The translations under genes and the position numbers were made by a program. This document shows positions 1 to 10,334 of a stretch of DNA of 39,954 nucleotides, one piece after another. Below the pieces are notes generated by a model. The model ran no database searches, was not told the origin of the DNA, and saw only the letters and a program-made list of their open reading frames with translations. This DNA is from Multifurca ochricompacta. Lineage: Eukaryota; Basidiomycota; Agaricomycetes; Russulales; Russulaceae. The stretch is taken from the NCBI GenBank assembly GCA_022496185.1, contig WTXG01000305.1, forward strand, positions 1 to 39,954. Reading direction: 5' to 3'. Within the stretch, counting starts at the first letter, position 1. Each line of letters opens with the position of its first letter.

Positions 1-975
1 CTAGATCTCTATCTTAAACCAGAAAAGTGCTCATTCGAACAAACATGTATAGAATATCTAGGACTCATCCTAGAAGCAAACCAAGTACATATGGACCCCA
101 TAAAGGTAGAAGGCATGGCCACGTGGAAAACACCTACGACAGTTAAAGAAGTTCGGTCGTTTCTTGGGTTTTGTCAGTTCTATTGTCGATTTATTCAAGG
201 ATTCAGTAAAATCGCGGCACTGCTAAATGCCTTAACGAGTGCAAAAAATCCATGGCAGTGGACAACTGAAGAACAAGATGCCTTTGATACCCTAAAACAG
301 TGTGTGACGTTGCAACCCGTACTGGCTCAACCTGATTTTGAGAAACCTTTTATTGTAGACACAGATGCGTCAGGTTATGCACTCGGTGCTACACTTAGTC
401 AACAGGATTCCGACGAACACCTTCACCCAATTGCCTACCTATCGAAAACATTAGATGTGACACAAAGGAACTGGGATATTTACGATTGCGAGTTATTCGC
501 GGTTGTCGTTGCGCTCCGCTCATGGCGACAATATCTCATGGGTGCCAGGCATAAGGTTCAGGTCCACACAGATCATAATAATCTGCAATACTTCAAAGAA
601 CCACAGAAATTGAATCGCAGACAAGCTCGCTGGTTACAAGAGCTTGCAGATTTCGACTTTTCGCTCGAGCATGTTCCAGGAAAATTACACACTATCGCCG
701 ATATGTTATCCCATCGACCAGACGCTGACCATGGTGAGAACGATAACCAAGAAACCATCGTTCTCCCAGAAAGGTTATTTGCTAAAGCGATATCTGACAA
801 CAGACTCCCATTCCCCCAGACACTTCCCGAACGCCGTGAGATTCTCCAACGATATCACAATCATTTGTTAGCCAGACACCCAGGTATTGACAAAATGGTA
901 CAAAGAATCCAACAAGAGTACGAAGGGTCAGATCTAAAACTGTTCGTACGTGACTACATACATGGATGCACCAAG
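1..975 (+). pseudogene. Element A pol, 5' part (RT end, RNase H, integrase zinc-binding start)
   Basis: The frame is open from the first base, so the gene begins left of the window. It encodes the end of a Ty3/gypsy reverse transcriptase (DLYLKPEKCSFE, then EYLGLIL), the connection region (FLGFCQFYCRFIQGFS), and an RNase H domain (VDTDASGYALGA, then YDCELFAVV and HTDHNNLQYF). An integrase H2C2 zinc-binding segment starts with HNHLLARHPGI and reaches GCTKC. The frame is then cut by the LTR of element B exactly after an AAG codon and resumes at 24279 with the second half of the zinc-binding C-x2-C. This part has no internal stop. The gene is nonetheless dead, because the insertion and a later TGA disrupt the integrase. 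It is the oldest layer of the nest. Assignment to Ty3/gypsy is secure; a finer clade is not. Confidence 0.93.
971..975. repeat. Target-site duplication CCAAG, left copy (element B insertion)
   Basis: CCAAG directly precedes the TGTTAC start of element B and is repeated at 24274-24278 after the terminal GTAACA. A 5-bp duplication is normal for Ty3/gypsy integrases. Removing the insert and one copy restores the element A reading frame across the junction. Confidence 0.95.
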
Positions 976-1294
976 TGTTACAACCAGGGCCCAGCAGCCC
1001 TATCTTCTTTACCCTCCCCAACAGAGACCCCACTCGCCCACTGACCTTACACTTCCTCATTACCTCTCCTTCGTGGGATCCCTCGCATGCACTGCTCCCA
1101 TCCCCGTGACCGTTGTTTGGACCTGTCTATGTACTGTTTACCTATGCTTGCCTCCTTATCTCGTTATCTTCTTATCTTACGACCGGACACTTACTTAGTT
1201 CCCTATCAGAAGCCAGGCTCTACGCCCTCCGCTTTTGGATATTCGGGCCCACTTGACTCCGAGTTCTTATCTTATAGACGCCCACTGAATTACG

Positions 1295-1339
1295 TATATA
1301 AGTCCACTGTAGCTACCCTGTAGACCTCAGACTCGACTT
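1295..1339 (+). promoter_or_regulatory. Element B promoter: TATA box and self-primer
   Basis: TATATAAG lies at 1295-1302. AGACTCGACTT at 1329-1339 begins 34 nt after the TATA start and is the exact reverse complement of the 11 nt at 17412-17422, two bases beyond the 5' LTR end. This is the arrangement by which S. pombe Tf1 primes reverse transcription from the 5' end of its own mRNA. Transcription start is inferred from TATA spacing. Confidence 0.75.
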
Positions 1340-1343
1340 ATTG
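1339..1343. repeat. Target-site duplication TATTG, left copy (element D insertion)
   Basis: TATTG precedes D's terminal TGTTAC and is repeated at 17187-17191 after D's other terminus. Excising D and one copy restores the sequence found intact in B's 3' LTR near 24053. Confidence 0.95.
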
Positions 1344-1911
1344 TGTTACGTCCGGTGCAGGACGTTCCACACGACTTGTGTGACAGCTCGATTTACGAAG
1401 TCGGGTAAGAAACCAATAAGGCTTCTTGGAGTTCGGGTGGGGTGAGTCAAAGTCAAAAGGGCTGCTCCTTAAGACAATGTTGAATGGAAAGTGCCAAAAG
1501 CACTGAGACGAAGGGACTGAGTGATCAAAGGAGATGTCCAGAAGACAGGCACCGATGTATTCAATAAGTCGAGTCTGAGCTTTACAGTGTACGCTACAGT
1601 GGGCTTATATACGTAAGGAAACGGGCGTCTGTTGATAAGGAATCACGGAGTCAAGTGGGCCCAAATATCTGGAAGCGGAGGGCGTAAAGCCTGGCTTCTA
1701 CTGATAGGGAACTAAGTAAGTGTCTGGTCGTATGATAAGGTGATAAGCGATAAGCAACGATAAGAGTTCGTAAACATAAGCAAACAAGTGGATCACAGGA
1801 TGGACGGAGGGCATGTGATGGGTCCCACGATGGAGACGTGATCGTATAGTGAAGAGTAGGTGGCTGGGAGGGTTCGTCACTGGGCAAGAAGAAGAAAACA
1901 GGAAGGGACGG
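1344..1911 (-). repeat. Element D 3' LTR, main segment
   Basis: This is nearly identical to D's 5' LTR at 16607-17186. The last 11 bases of the LTR (10293-10303) lie on the far side of element C, which inserted next to the GACGG at 1907-1911. Confidence 0.95.
1907..1911. repeat. Target-site duplication GACGG, left copy (element C insertion)
   Basis: GACGG directly precedes TGTCATGG, the start of element C, and recurs at 10288-10292 after C's terminal GTTACA. The uninterrupted D 5' LTR has one GACGG at the matching place (17171-17175). Confidence 0.96.
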
Positions 1912-2822
1912 TGTCATGGCTCTACTTTATTTTTCCTTTTATTTTTCCCTTTTTTGGATCACATGACTGTGGGAAGATTACCCAGCAGTCTCAACACGTG
2001 ATCATGGGAATGTAGTCGTGACATGGATCATGTGACCGAGTCACATGTAATAGTCACATGCTGCTTAGTCAGCACAAGAGCCACTCAACAAAATAACAAG
2101 TCGATTCTCTATTGTGTTTACCACAATAGGCAAGGCTCCACAGTCTAGATGGTTCTAGACCTAGTGGAGCTGTTATCAAGATAAGAAGAGTCCAGCCTAG
2201 AAGGTTCTAGGTAAGTGGAGCTCTAGATAAGGGCCCAGATTGGGCCATGGCCAATTTTAGCACAGAATCACATGTATCAGTAGACAAACGTGTTCCAGAC
2301 CTAAGGGCTAGACCACATATCAGTTATCTACTCCACAGTGACGTCATTATGACATCACACTGTGGAGCATGATCAGTCAGCAGAGTAAAGCAGCTTACGA
2401 ATCACAAAGATAAGGCTCAGTCAGCAATACAGCTGACTGATACTTGCTGATTCTTGCTTACACTTACTGCTTACCTCGTTACACTGAGAAATGTATATAA
2501 GACCCTCTGTAACAGCCTGTAGCCCCCATCTTGTCCTCTTGGGGCTGCAGGTGAGTAACTGTCTACACGAGTTTGATACATAGTGCTAATGGCATACTGC
2601 CTCCCTGTGTGACTCGATCCTTTGGATCTTGTCCTCTTGGGGCTGCAGTTTCTTCCAGTTTCAGAACGCCGTCATCGTGGTTGCATAAACCACAGTGGGT
2701 GACACAGTTCCTGGTCATTACTTAACGCGTGACGTTTGCCTCCGCGGTACGCCCAACGACTTAGGTCACCACACCTTTGCCCTTCTTGATTACTAATTGT
2801 ACACGGAGCTTCACCCGTTACA
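1912..2822 (+). repeat. Element C 5' LTR
   Basis: The LTR runs from TGTCATGG to CCGTTACA. It contains TATATAAG (2494-2501), a predicted start and self-primer at 2528-2537, and two direct copies of a 23-bp sequence 98 nt apart (2528-2550 and 2626-2648) in the transcribed part. Confidence 0.97.
2494..2537 (+). promoter_or_regulatory. Element C promoter: TATA box and self-primer
   Basis: TATATAAG begins at 2494. ATCTTGTCCT at 2528-2537 starts 34 nt later and is the exact reverse complement of AGGACAAGAT at 2825-2834, two bases past the LTR. Spacing and offset are the same as in elements B and D although the primer sequence is unrelated. The transcription start is inferred. Confidence 0.72.
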
Positions 2823-2824
2823 TT

Positions 2825-2834
2825 AGGACAAGAT
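2825..2834 (+). other. Element C primer-binding site (self-priming type)
   Basis: AGGACAAGAT lies two bases beyond the 5' LTR end. It does not begin with TGG, as a tRNA 3' end would require. It pairs perfectly with the predicted first bases of the element's own transcript (2528-2537), and with a second LTR copy at 2626-2635. Confidence 0.7.
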
Positions 2835-4332
2835 TGTATCCTACGTGCCCTCCCAGTTTTGGGCCGGTACTTTTAACCTTCTTTCACAGCAGTAGTAGTG
2901 TTTCAAATAGTCTTAGTTACAACCCCTGGGGTCGGAGGCCTGATCAGACAGTAGCTGAGTTGAGCCAATAATTCATAGCCGAGGCGGTGATCAGAGATAT
3001 ACCCGAGTAGCGGTTATCCTGGTTGCTTGTCATTCCAAACTCGAGTTGTCGTGTTTACACGCGCTTGGGGATCATCTGTGCCGGATCTCCTACCAAGGAG
3101 TGTAAAACTGGGCAGAGCTGAGGGGGCCCCGGGAAACCGGTGACGAACTCAGAGAGACATCTGTCAGAACCGATTTCAGAGCACTTGGGCTCGTGTCCCT
3201 TGTGTGAGAGGCAGCCAATAGGTCGAGGAGACTGCGGCAGACAGCCTTGGGCTCTGTAACTTCCCATATCATTTTTCCTGGTGCTTGTCATTACCGCCGG
3301 AGCTTGGCTAGTGCACTCTTGTGTGCATTAGTATTCGCCTCTTTGGTTGACACACCCTTCCATCCTGTGCTTAGCGTTGCACGGCACTTGTAACATCGAA
3401 ACACACCAAAACTACGAAGCTTTGGTCCAGCGGACCAGCTTCCATACCCTTTTCCACAACGCCGCGCATTCCGTGGGTTGACCGTATCATCCGGCCGCTC
3501 GAGAGCGTGTCCAACAACTTCGAAGGAGAGAAGGCACATTTTAACGCCGCCGCTTCCTATTCAGGAGCAGCCGCATCAGGAAGACGTGACTGCGGAGAAC
3601 ATTCTTCCGCAACACCCCGACTTCCCTTTCACTTTCAACAACCTTCCCTCGACAGTCTCCTTGATCTCGCATATCATTACCATTGGGATAACACCCAAGA
3701 AGAACATTTTGCCACACCCGCCTCTTCTACGATAGAAGGTCAGAAGGCGCTCTCTCCACTTCCCCTACTCTCCACGAAGCCAACAACATTGTTGAAGAAA
3801 GCTTCGAGGACGAACGGGACATTTATCTTTACCGCGACAGACTGGTGCGCAACTGGTTAAACGAAATAACTGAACGTTTACACCACCACCCGTCTGCCGA
3901 GGCCGAACTTAGAGAGCTTTTTGGCAACTGGTATCTCCCCGGTACAGAAGTAACGGTCACCGACCTTGTAGCACGCGCCGCTGAGTGGGAAGAAGAAGAA
4001 GAAGAAATTGGGTCAGAATTAGAATATCTGACCGACTGAACGGTGGCTTCTAGAAGTTCTAGAACACCCAACCCTCCATACTCCCACTCCGCTAGACCCT
4101 CTCGATTACCTAGCCGAGCACCGTCGCCTATAGAAAATTTAATCTCCCCTGCAATCGAGGCAGAACTAGAAGAACAACAGTTTATCAGGAATTTAGCTCC
4201 CAGCTATCTGATGAATTACTCTGTCAAGCTGGTGTACCTGATATTACTTCTTCTAATTCCACTCCTTCCGATTCCAGCACTCCTACTCGTCGCGACACTC
4301 CTCCAGCCAGACAGAATAGTCCTACTAGTCCT
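2835..4332 (+). other. Element C leader with coding-looking, frame-broken stretch
   Basis: This 1.5-kb stretch between PBS and gag has no long intact frame. From about 3728 to 4039 one frame reads like protein (LVRNWLNEITERL, then an acidic EEEEEE tract) and ends at TGA 4037-4039. The same frame continues to about 4190 in a Ser/Pro/Arg-rich segment. The frame that enters gag opens at 4114 without an ATG until 4333. It may be the N-terminal part of gag broken by small indels and a TGA, or a spliced or separate leader ORF. I see nothing recognisable before about 3500. Confidence 0.35.
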
Positions 4333-5577
4333 ATGGCTAGCACCGCTCCCACAACCGGGCCCAGTGGACCCAGTACCAATCCCCCGCCGCCAGCGCAGAC
4401 CCCGCTTACAATGACACCGGCAGAGCTTCGTAATATGATGGGCGCCATGATGGCCGCCATCACACAGCTCTCCGCGGATGTTCAAATAGTGGTCCAGCAG
4501 CTTGGACAGCCAACCCCTCCCCAGACAGTCGGCTCCGGAAAAGACTCTTCCGTTGCTCGACCTGCTTCCTGGGATGGAAAGGGAAATTCGGCTGACGCCA
4601 GGCACTTCCTGGCTGCATTTCATAATTGGGGATGGAACCAAAAGCGGAATTTGAACGACTATGACCCCACGACAACCAGCTGGTCCAAGAGGGACGCAGA
4701 TTGGATCTTGGCGGTCTTGAATTTAATGACTGGAGATGCACGAACATGGGCTCTGCCGCATTTGGAGCAATTAAAAAACGGAGTTATTCCCTTTTCAGCG
4801 AATTGGGGTAACTTCGAACAGGCATTTACTTCGCGGTTTATACCGCACGATATTGGAGAAGCAGCGCGGTCAGCGCTGAAGAAAATCCAACAAGGACGCC
4901 ACAGCGTGGCAGAATACAAAGCTCGCTTCGACGAGCATTCACCTCAAACCGGATGGTCGGACCGTGACCTTTTCGATCGGTTCTACGATGGCCTTTCCGG
5001 CAAAATCAAAGACACCTTAGCCATTATGCCGGTGCAACCCACAGATATGCAGACGCTCTTTACATCTGCTCAGCTAATCGATCAAAGATTACGCAGAAGA
5101 GAAGCAGAAAAGAAGGGAGAAGTTCTCCCTGAACCAACCCAGCACCGAAAAGACCCAAATGCTATGGAAATCGATGCTTCCAAACAGCAACAAACAGGGT
5201 CTGGAAAGAAAAGCTTTTATGATTACAAAGCTGCCTTTAAAGGAAAGTGCACGGGATGTGGAAGCAGTGCCCACACTTGGGCGAACGGCAACCACAAAGA
5301 GCAAATCTGCAATCACTGTGGAAGAAAAGGGCATATTACCACAGGTTGTTATCAAAAATGGGCTGGAAAGCCCAAAGCAGCAAAAGTCGCTGGCTCTGAC
5401 GGCCAGGCACCTGCAGCTCCTCAAGCTGCCGCAGCAAGCACCCAGCCTACCCAGGCTGCTAATGCTAGCTCGACCTCCAAAAAGGGTAACGCGCCCGCCA
5501 ATAGCGACAACTCAGAGCTCCTGAAGCAGGTGGCCGACCTTAAGGCCCAAATCGAAGCTCTGAAGGCAAGTTTTTAG
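4333..5577 (+). CDS. Element C gag (capsid and nucleocapsid)
   Basis: A 414-residue Gag. After a Pro/Thr-rich start comes the retrotransposon gag (capsid) domain at about residues 75-240 (SWDGKGNSADARHFL, then FTSRFIPHDIGEAARSAL and RFYDGLSGKIKDTL). A CCHC zinc knuckle, CNHCGRKGHITTGC, lies at residues 326-339, with an irregular cysteine/histidine cluster just before it. The C-terminus is Ala/Gln-rich and ends in a short coiled-coil-like helix. It would package the element's RNA into cytoplasmic virus-like particles. The frame ends TTT TAG over a run of five T, and pol is in the -1 frame, overlapping at the stop. ATG 4333 is the first Met in frame, but a protein-like extension lies upstream. 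The frame is intact. Confidence 0.9.
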   Translation: MASTAPTTGPSGPSTNPPPPAQTPLTMTPAELRNMMGAMMAAITQLSADVQIVVQQLGQPTPPQTVGSGKDSSVARPASWDGKGNSADARHFLAAFHNWGWNQKRNLNDYDPTTTSWSKRDADWILAVLNLMTGDARTWALPHLEQLKNGVIPFSANWGNFEQAFTSRFIPHDIGEAARSALKKIQQGRHSVAEYKARFDEHSPQTGWSDRDLFDRFYDGLSGKIKDTLAIMPVQPTDMQTLFTSAQLIDQRLRRREAEKKGEVLPEPTQHRKDPNAMEIDASKQQQTGSGKKSFYDYKAAFKGKCTGCGSSAHTWANGNHKEQICNHCGRKGHITTGCYQKWAGKPKAAKVAGSDGQAPAAPQAAAASTQPTQAANASSTSKKGNAPANSDNSELLKQVADLKAQIEALKASF

Positions 5578-8500
5578 TGGCTTCTTCGGATGTAGCCGCA
5601 ACCGAAGAAGCGGATATATGTGCTGTTTCTGAGACTGACTCGGATGACTCGATCATATTTACATCTGCTTGTGAGATGAACAATAGTATTAGTGCTTCCT
5701 CTCATGTCTGTAGTAGGGTTCGTTTCTTGCTTGATAAAATTGAAAAAGAAGAAAAAATCGATTCCTGCACACTACCAGTAATAAATAGATATGATCAGCA
5801 TTTCCATATTTACGTCACTCTCGAAGGACGAAACAAAAGCACCACAGTAGCGGCTATGATAGATTCAGGAGCAACAGCCATGTTCCTGGACTATAAATTC
5901 GCCACCCAAAAGAAGATGCTTCTAGAACCATTGGAAAACCCGATTCGAGTACATAACATCGACGGCAGTCATAATGTAGCCGGAGATATTACCCACACAG
6001 TCACCCTTCTAGTCACTATAGGGTCAAGGGTAGAAAAACACCGATTCCTGGTCACAAGTCTAGGACCAGAGAAGGTCATACTCGGACTTCCATGGTTAAA
6101 ATATAGCAACCCGTCTATTAATTGGGAAAAGGGCGAAGTCACCCTGCAAGACTCCATTGAGAAAGACATCCTCATGGAGGACGAAAGCGACTGGTTTGCA
6201 GGAGTAGAGCAAATATCGGCAAACAGATTAGAACGCCGACAATTTGTAAAGACGGAGTCTTGGACTGTACCACCGACGAATTATGGTGTTGTGCAGGCTT
6301 CACTTATTCACAAGAAGCCTACGCAAAAGATTACCTAACTCGTACGGAAGGAAAATCTTTTGAAGATTTGGTACCTCCACCATATAGAGACTTCGCACGG
6401 GTCTTCTCAGAAGAAGAATCCCAAAGACTCCCTCAGCACCAAACATGGGACCATACCATAGACATTGTGCCTGGGTCGAAGACCCAATGGAAAGCCAAAG
6501 TCTATCCCATGTCACCAAATGAGCAAGTAGAACTGGACAAATTTCTGGAAGAGCATCTCCAGAAAGGGTATATCGTACCATCTAAATCTCTGATGGCGGT
6601 ACCTGTATTCTTCATAAAGAAAAAGGATGGGAAAATCCGTCTCATCCAAGACTACAGACCTTTAAACGATATTACTGTCAAAAACAAATATCCACTTCCA
6701 CTTGCAGTCGACATTATCAATCGACTTAAGGGTGCAAAGATCTTTACCAAAATGGATGTACAATGGGGATATCATAACATCCGGATAAAGGAAGGAGATG
6801 AATATAAGGCGGCGTTTTCCACCAACCGTGGTCTCTTCGAACCACGTGTAATGTATTTTGGATTAACAAATAGCCCCGCCACCTTCCAAGGATTTATGAA
6901 CTCCATCTTCTCCGATATGATCGCAAAAGGGGAAGTTGCCGTATATATGGACGACATCTTAGTCTTCTCACCAAATATAGAGAAACATAGAAAAGATGTC
7001 AGAGAAGTCCTAAAGCGACTAGAAGAGTATGATCTCTACCTAAAGCCCCAAAAATGCGACTTCGATAAAGATCACATGGAGTACCTTGGACTTATCATAT
7101 CTGAGGGACAAGTTAGGATGGACCCTGGGAAGGTCCAAGTGGTCAGAGACTGGCAAACGCCGAAAACCCTAAAAGAAGTTCGCGCCTTTATTGGTTTTGC
7201 CAATTTTTACAGACGCTTTATACAAGGGTTCTCAATTATTGCCAGACCACTTCACGACCTAACAAAGAAAAATCAACCCTGGCAGTGGGAAAGACCACAG
7301 CAAGAGGCTTTCAACGCCCTAAAGAGGAGATTCATTCAGATGCCTATCTTGGCAATCTACGATCCTGATCTCCCAACCCGGGTCGAAACAGATGCCTCGG
7401 GATTTGCCACTGGAGGCATATTATCCCAAAAACACACCGATGGCCTTTGGCACCCTATCGCCTTCCGATCACAATCAATGTCGGAAGCAGAAAGAATTAT
7501 GAGATATATGATAGGGAAATGCTCGCATAATCCGCGCCCTAGAAGACTGGCGCCACTTCTTAGAAGGGCTTCTCCAGTTCGAGATAGTAACGGATCACAA
7601 GAATATTGAATGGTGGAGATCCATGCGAGACCTCACTAGACGACAAGCACGATGGGCTCTCTACCTGAGTAGATTCAATTTCACGATCCAATACAAAAAG
7701 GGGCACCTTATGCAAGCAGACGCCTTAAGCCGATTTTCGGCAGACCAGGTGTTAGATAATGAGGACAACAAACAAGTCCAGGTCCTCAAGCCGGAACACT
7801 TTCTTAGTGCGGCACGGGCACATTATCGCCCACATAGTTCTCCCCTTACGGAACGTATCAAAAAGGCAGGAAGCAGGGAAGCAGAAGTCGTAGAAGGATT
7901 AAAAACCCTTACCAAGACTGCTCCCAGCGCCTTGAAAGATGGCGTCAACCTTTGGGAAGAAGAAGATGGCCTAGTTTACTACAAAGGGAAACTTTATGTA
8001 CCCAATGTACCGGATCTCCGAAAAGATATTATTCGGGATTGTCACGATTCGGTTACAGCCGGTCACCCTGGAAAGAACGGGACCATCGAGTTGGTATCAC
8101 GCTATTATTGGTGGCCCAGAATGGCACAATATATTACGCGCTATGTCGAAGGATGCGACCGATGTCAGCGATATTGGATGGATAAGCACCCAGTCGCCCC
8201 TCTGCAACCACTAGAAATTCCAGAAGGACCCTGGCAAACGATCGGAGTAGATCTGATCACAGGACTACCTTCCTCTTCCGGGAAAGATGCGATCCTAACA
8301 ATAGTGGATCATTATACGAAGCAAGTGCATCTTTTCCCAGTCACAAGTGGTATTACAGCAGATGGCGTGGGAAAAATATACTTCGACCATGTATTCCCTC
8401 TGCATGGGATCCCCAAAAGTATTGTCAGTGACAGGGGTCCCCAGTTTGCAGCAAGAACTATGCGCGCCACCTTGAAGCGTTTAGGGGTGAACAGTAGTCT

Positions 8501-9365
8501 CACCACAGCCTATCATCCACAAGCCAATGGCATGACAGAGCGTAAAAATCAAGAAATAGAACAATATTTACGACTCTTCATTGGCAAGAGACAGGATGAC
8601 TGGATCGAGCTACTCCCCACGGCAGAGTTCGTATTAAACACGAGGAAGTCCTCAGCAACGGATCATACCCCATTTGAATTACTCTACGGGTATACCCCGG
8701 ACTTCACTATCCCCGCGGGACGTGCCACTGGCATCCCCAGCTTAGACCAACGCCTACAACAGTTACGTCTCGCCCGACGCGACGCAGAGGCAGCTATGAG
8801 GCTTAGCAAGACACGTATGACTCGTGATCTTGCTCAATCAGGGCACAATTTCCCAAAGGAGGGAGATTATGTCTGGTTGCAGTCCAAAAACATTAAAATC
8901 CACCAGCAGTCCCAGAAGCTCGGTCCCAAGCAGTTAGGACCATTCAAAATTCTGAAGAAACTTAGCGATCTGGATTACAAATTGGACTTGCCTCCAGCAC
9001 TGAAAGTCCACAACATATTCCATGTGGACCGCCTTAGTCTATACAAAGGCAATGACGTTAACGGGCTGATGCCCACACCACCAGACCCCATTACCATAGA
9101 TGGTGAGGAAGAGTACGAAGTGGACCATATCAGAGATAGCAAAATGTTTGGTCGTACACTCAAGTTCCTTATCTGATGGAAGGGTTATGGAGAAGGCGAA
9201 GATACGTGGGAACCGGAACAGAATCTAACCCATGCTCAGGACTCCATTCAGAAGTTCTACCGCCAGAACCCAGGAGCTCCTAGGAAGATTGCCGCAATCC
9301 ACTTCGCCACTGCCCCTTGGCAGCCCACACAACTCTATACGGCTTACGAGGACGTTACGCCCTAG
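5574..9365 (+). pseudogene. Element C pol: protease, RT, RNase H, integrase, chromodomain
   Basis: Reached from gag by a -1 shift at the TTTTTAG stop. Domain order: aspartic protease (MIDSGATAMFLD), RT (FTKMDVQWGYHNI, then VYMDDILVF), RNase H (VETDASGFATGG), H2C2 zinc-binding (HDSVTAGHPG, then CDRCQRY), and integrase core with the DDE residues visible in GVDLITGLP, VSDRGPQF and MTERKNQE. Last is a chromodomain (YEVDHIRDSKMFG, then WKGYGEGEDTWEPE), which in chromoviruses steers integration to methylated-H3K9 heterochromatin. Lesions are single-base losses in short runs near 6320, 7495 and 7527, and a TGA (9174-9176) inside the chromodomain where an Arg is expected. The lesions are surprising given the almost identical LTRs. 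Confidence 0.92.
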
Positions 9366-9376
9366 GAGGGGGGTAA
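9363..9376 (+). other. Element C polypurine tract
   Basis: TAGGAGGGGGGTAA lies directly before the 3' LTR and follows the pol stop codon. It is the expected plus-strand primer. The same G-run followed by TGA or TAA precedes the 3' LTRs of A, B and D. Confidence 0.85.
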
Positions 9377-10287
9377 TGTCACGGCTCTACTTTATTTTTC
9401 CTTTTATTTTTCCCTTTTTTGGATCACATGACTGTGGGAAGATTACCCAGCAGTCTCAACACGTGATCATGGGAATGTAGTCGTGACATGGATCATGTGA
9501 CCGAGTCACATGTAATAGTCACATGCTGCTTAGTCAGCACAAGAGCCACTCAACAAAATAACAAGTCGATTCTCTATTGTGTTTACCACAATAGGCAAGG
9601 CTCCACAGTCTAGATGGTTCTAGACCTAGTGGAGCTGTTATCAAGATAAGAAGAGTCCAGCCTAGAAGGTTCTAGGTAAGTGGAGCTCTAGATAAGGGCC
9701 CAGATTGGGCCATGGCCAATTTTAGCACAGAATCACATGTATCAGTAGACAAACGTGTTCCAGACCTAAGGGCTAGACCACATATCAGTTATCTACTCCA
9801 CAGTGACGTCATTATGACATCACACTGTGGAGCATGATCAGTCAGCAGAGTAAAGCAGCTTACGAATCACAAAGATAAGGCTCAGTCAGCAATACAGCTG
9901 ACTGATACTTGCTGATTCTTGCTTACACTTACTGCTTACCTCGTTACACTGAGAAATGTATATAAGACCCTCTGTAACAGCCTGTAGCCCCCATCTTGTC
10001 CTCTTGGGGCTGCAGGTGAGTAACTGTCTACACAAGTTTGATACATAGTGCTAATGGCATACTGCCTCCCTGTGTGACTCGATCCTTTGGATCTTGTCCT
10101 CTTGGGGCTGCAGTTTCTTCCAGTTTCAGAACGCCGTCATCGTGGTTGCATAAACCACAGTGGGTGACACAGTTCCTGGTCATTACTTAACGCGTGACGT
10201 TTGCCTCCGCGGTACGCCCAACGACTTAGGTCACCACACCTTTGCCCTTCTTGATTACTAATTGTACACGGAGCTTCACCCGTTACA
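9377..10287 (+). repeat. Element C 3' LTR
   Basis: It is 911 bp, the same length as the 5' LTR, with two substitutions found by eye, both CpG transitions. It is followed by the right copy of the GACGG target duplication (10288-10292). Confidence 0.97.
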
Positions 10288-10303
10288 GACGGGGTGCGTA
10301 ACA
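10288..10303 (-). repeat. Target duplication GACGG plus last 11 bases of element D 3' LTR
   Basis: GACGG at 10288-10292 is the right-hand target duplication of C. GGTGCGTAACA at 10293-10303 is the displaced terminus of D's 3' LTR and matches 17176-17186. D's polypurine tract (AGAAGAGGGGGTGA on the minus strand) lies immediately inside at 10304-10317. Confidence 0.93.
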
Positions 10304-10334
10304 TCACCCCCTCTTCTGGTTCTAGCAGTCCCGG

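Larger units (their letters stand above)
976..1343 (+). repeat. Element B 5' LTR, first segment (U3 and start of R)
   Basis: This matches positions 23691 onward of B's 3' LTR. It carries a TATA box (TATATAAG, 1295-1302), and about 34 nt later the predicted transcription start and self-primer. The LTR is broken after TATTG by element D and resumes at 17192. Confidence 0.94.
1912..10287 (+). mobile_element. Element C: young Ty3/gypsy chromodomain retrotransposon (8376 bp)
   Basis: The two LTRs are both 911 bp (1912-2822 and 9377-10287). By eye I find only two differences, C/T at the sixth base and G/A near base 649, both at CpG. The 5-bp target duplication GACGG is intact. Inside are a 10-nt PBS complementary to the LTR, a long leader, gag, pol with chromodomain, and a G-rich polypurine tract. 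It is the innermost and youngest layer. Pol is nevertheless broken by at least three single-base deletions and one TGA, so this copy as given would not make a complete polyprotein. Confidence 0.96.

Noticed and set aside
2823..2840. tRNA-primed PBS
   Set aside because: No TGG start in C, B or D; a perfect match to the element's own transcript start explains it better.
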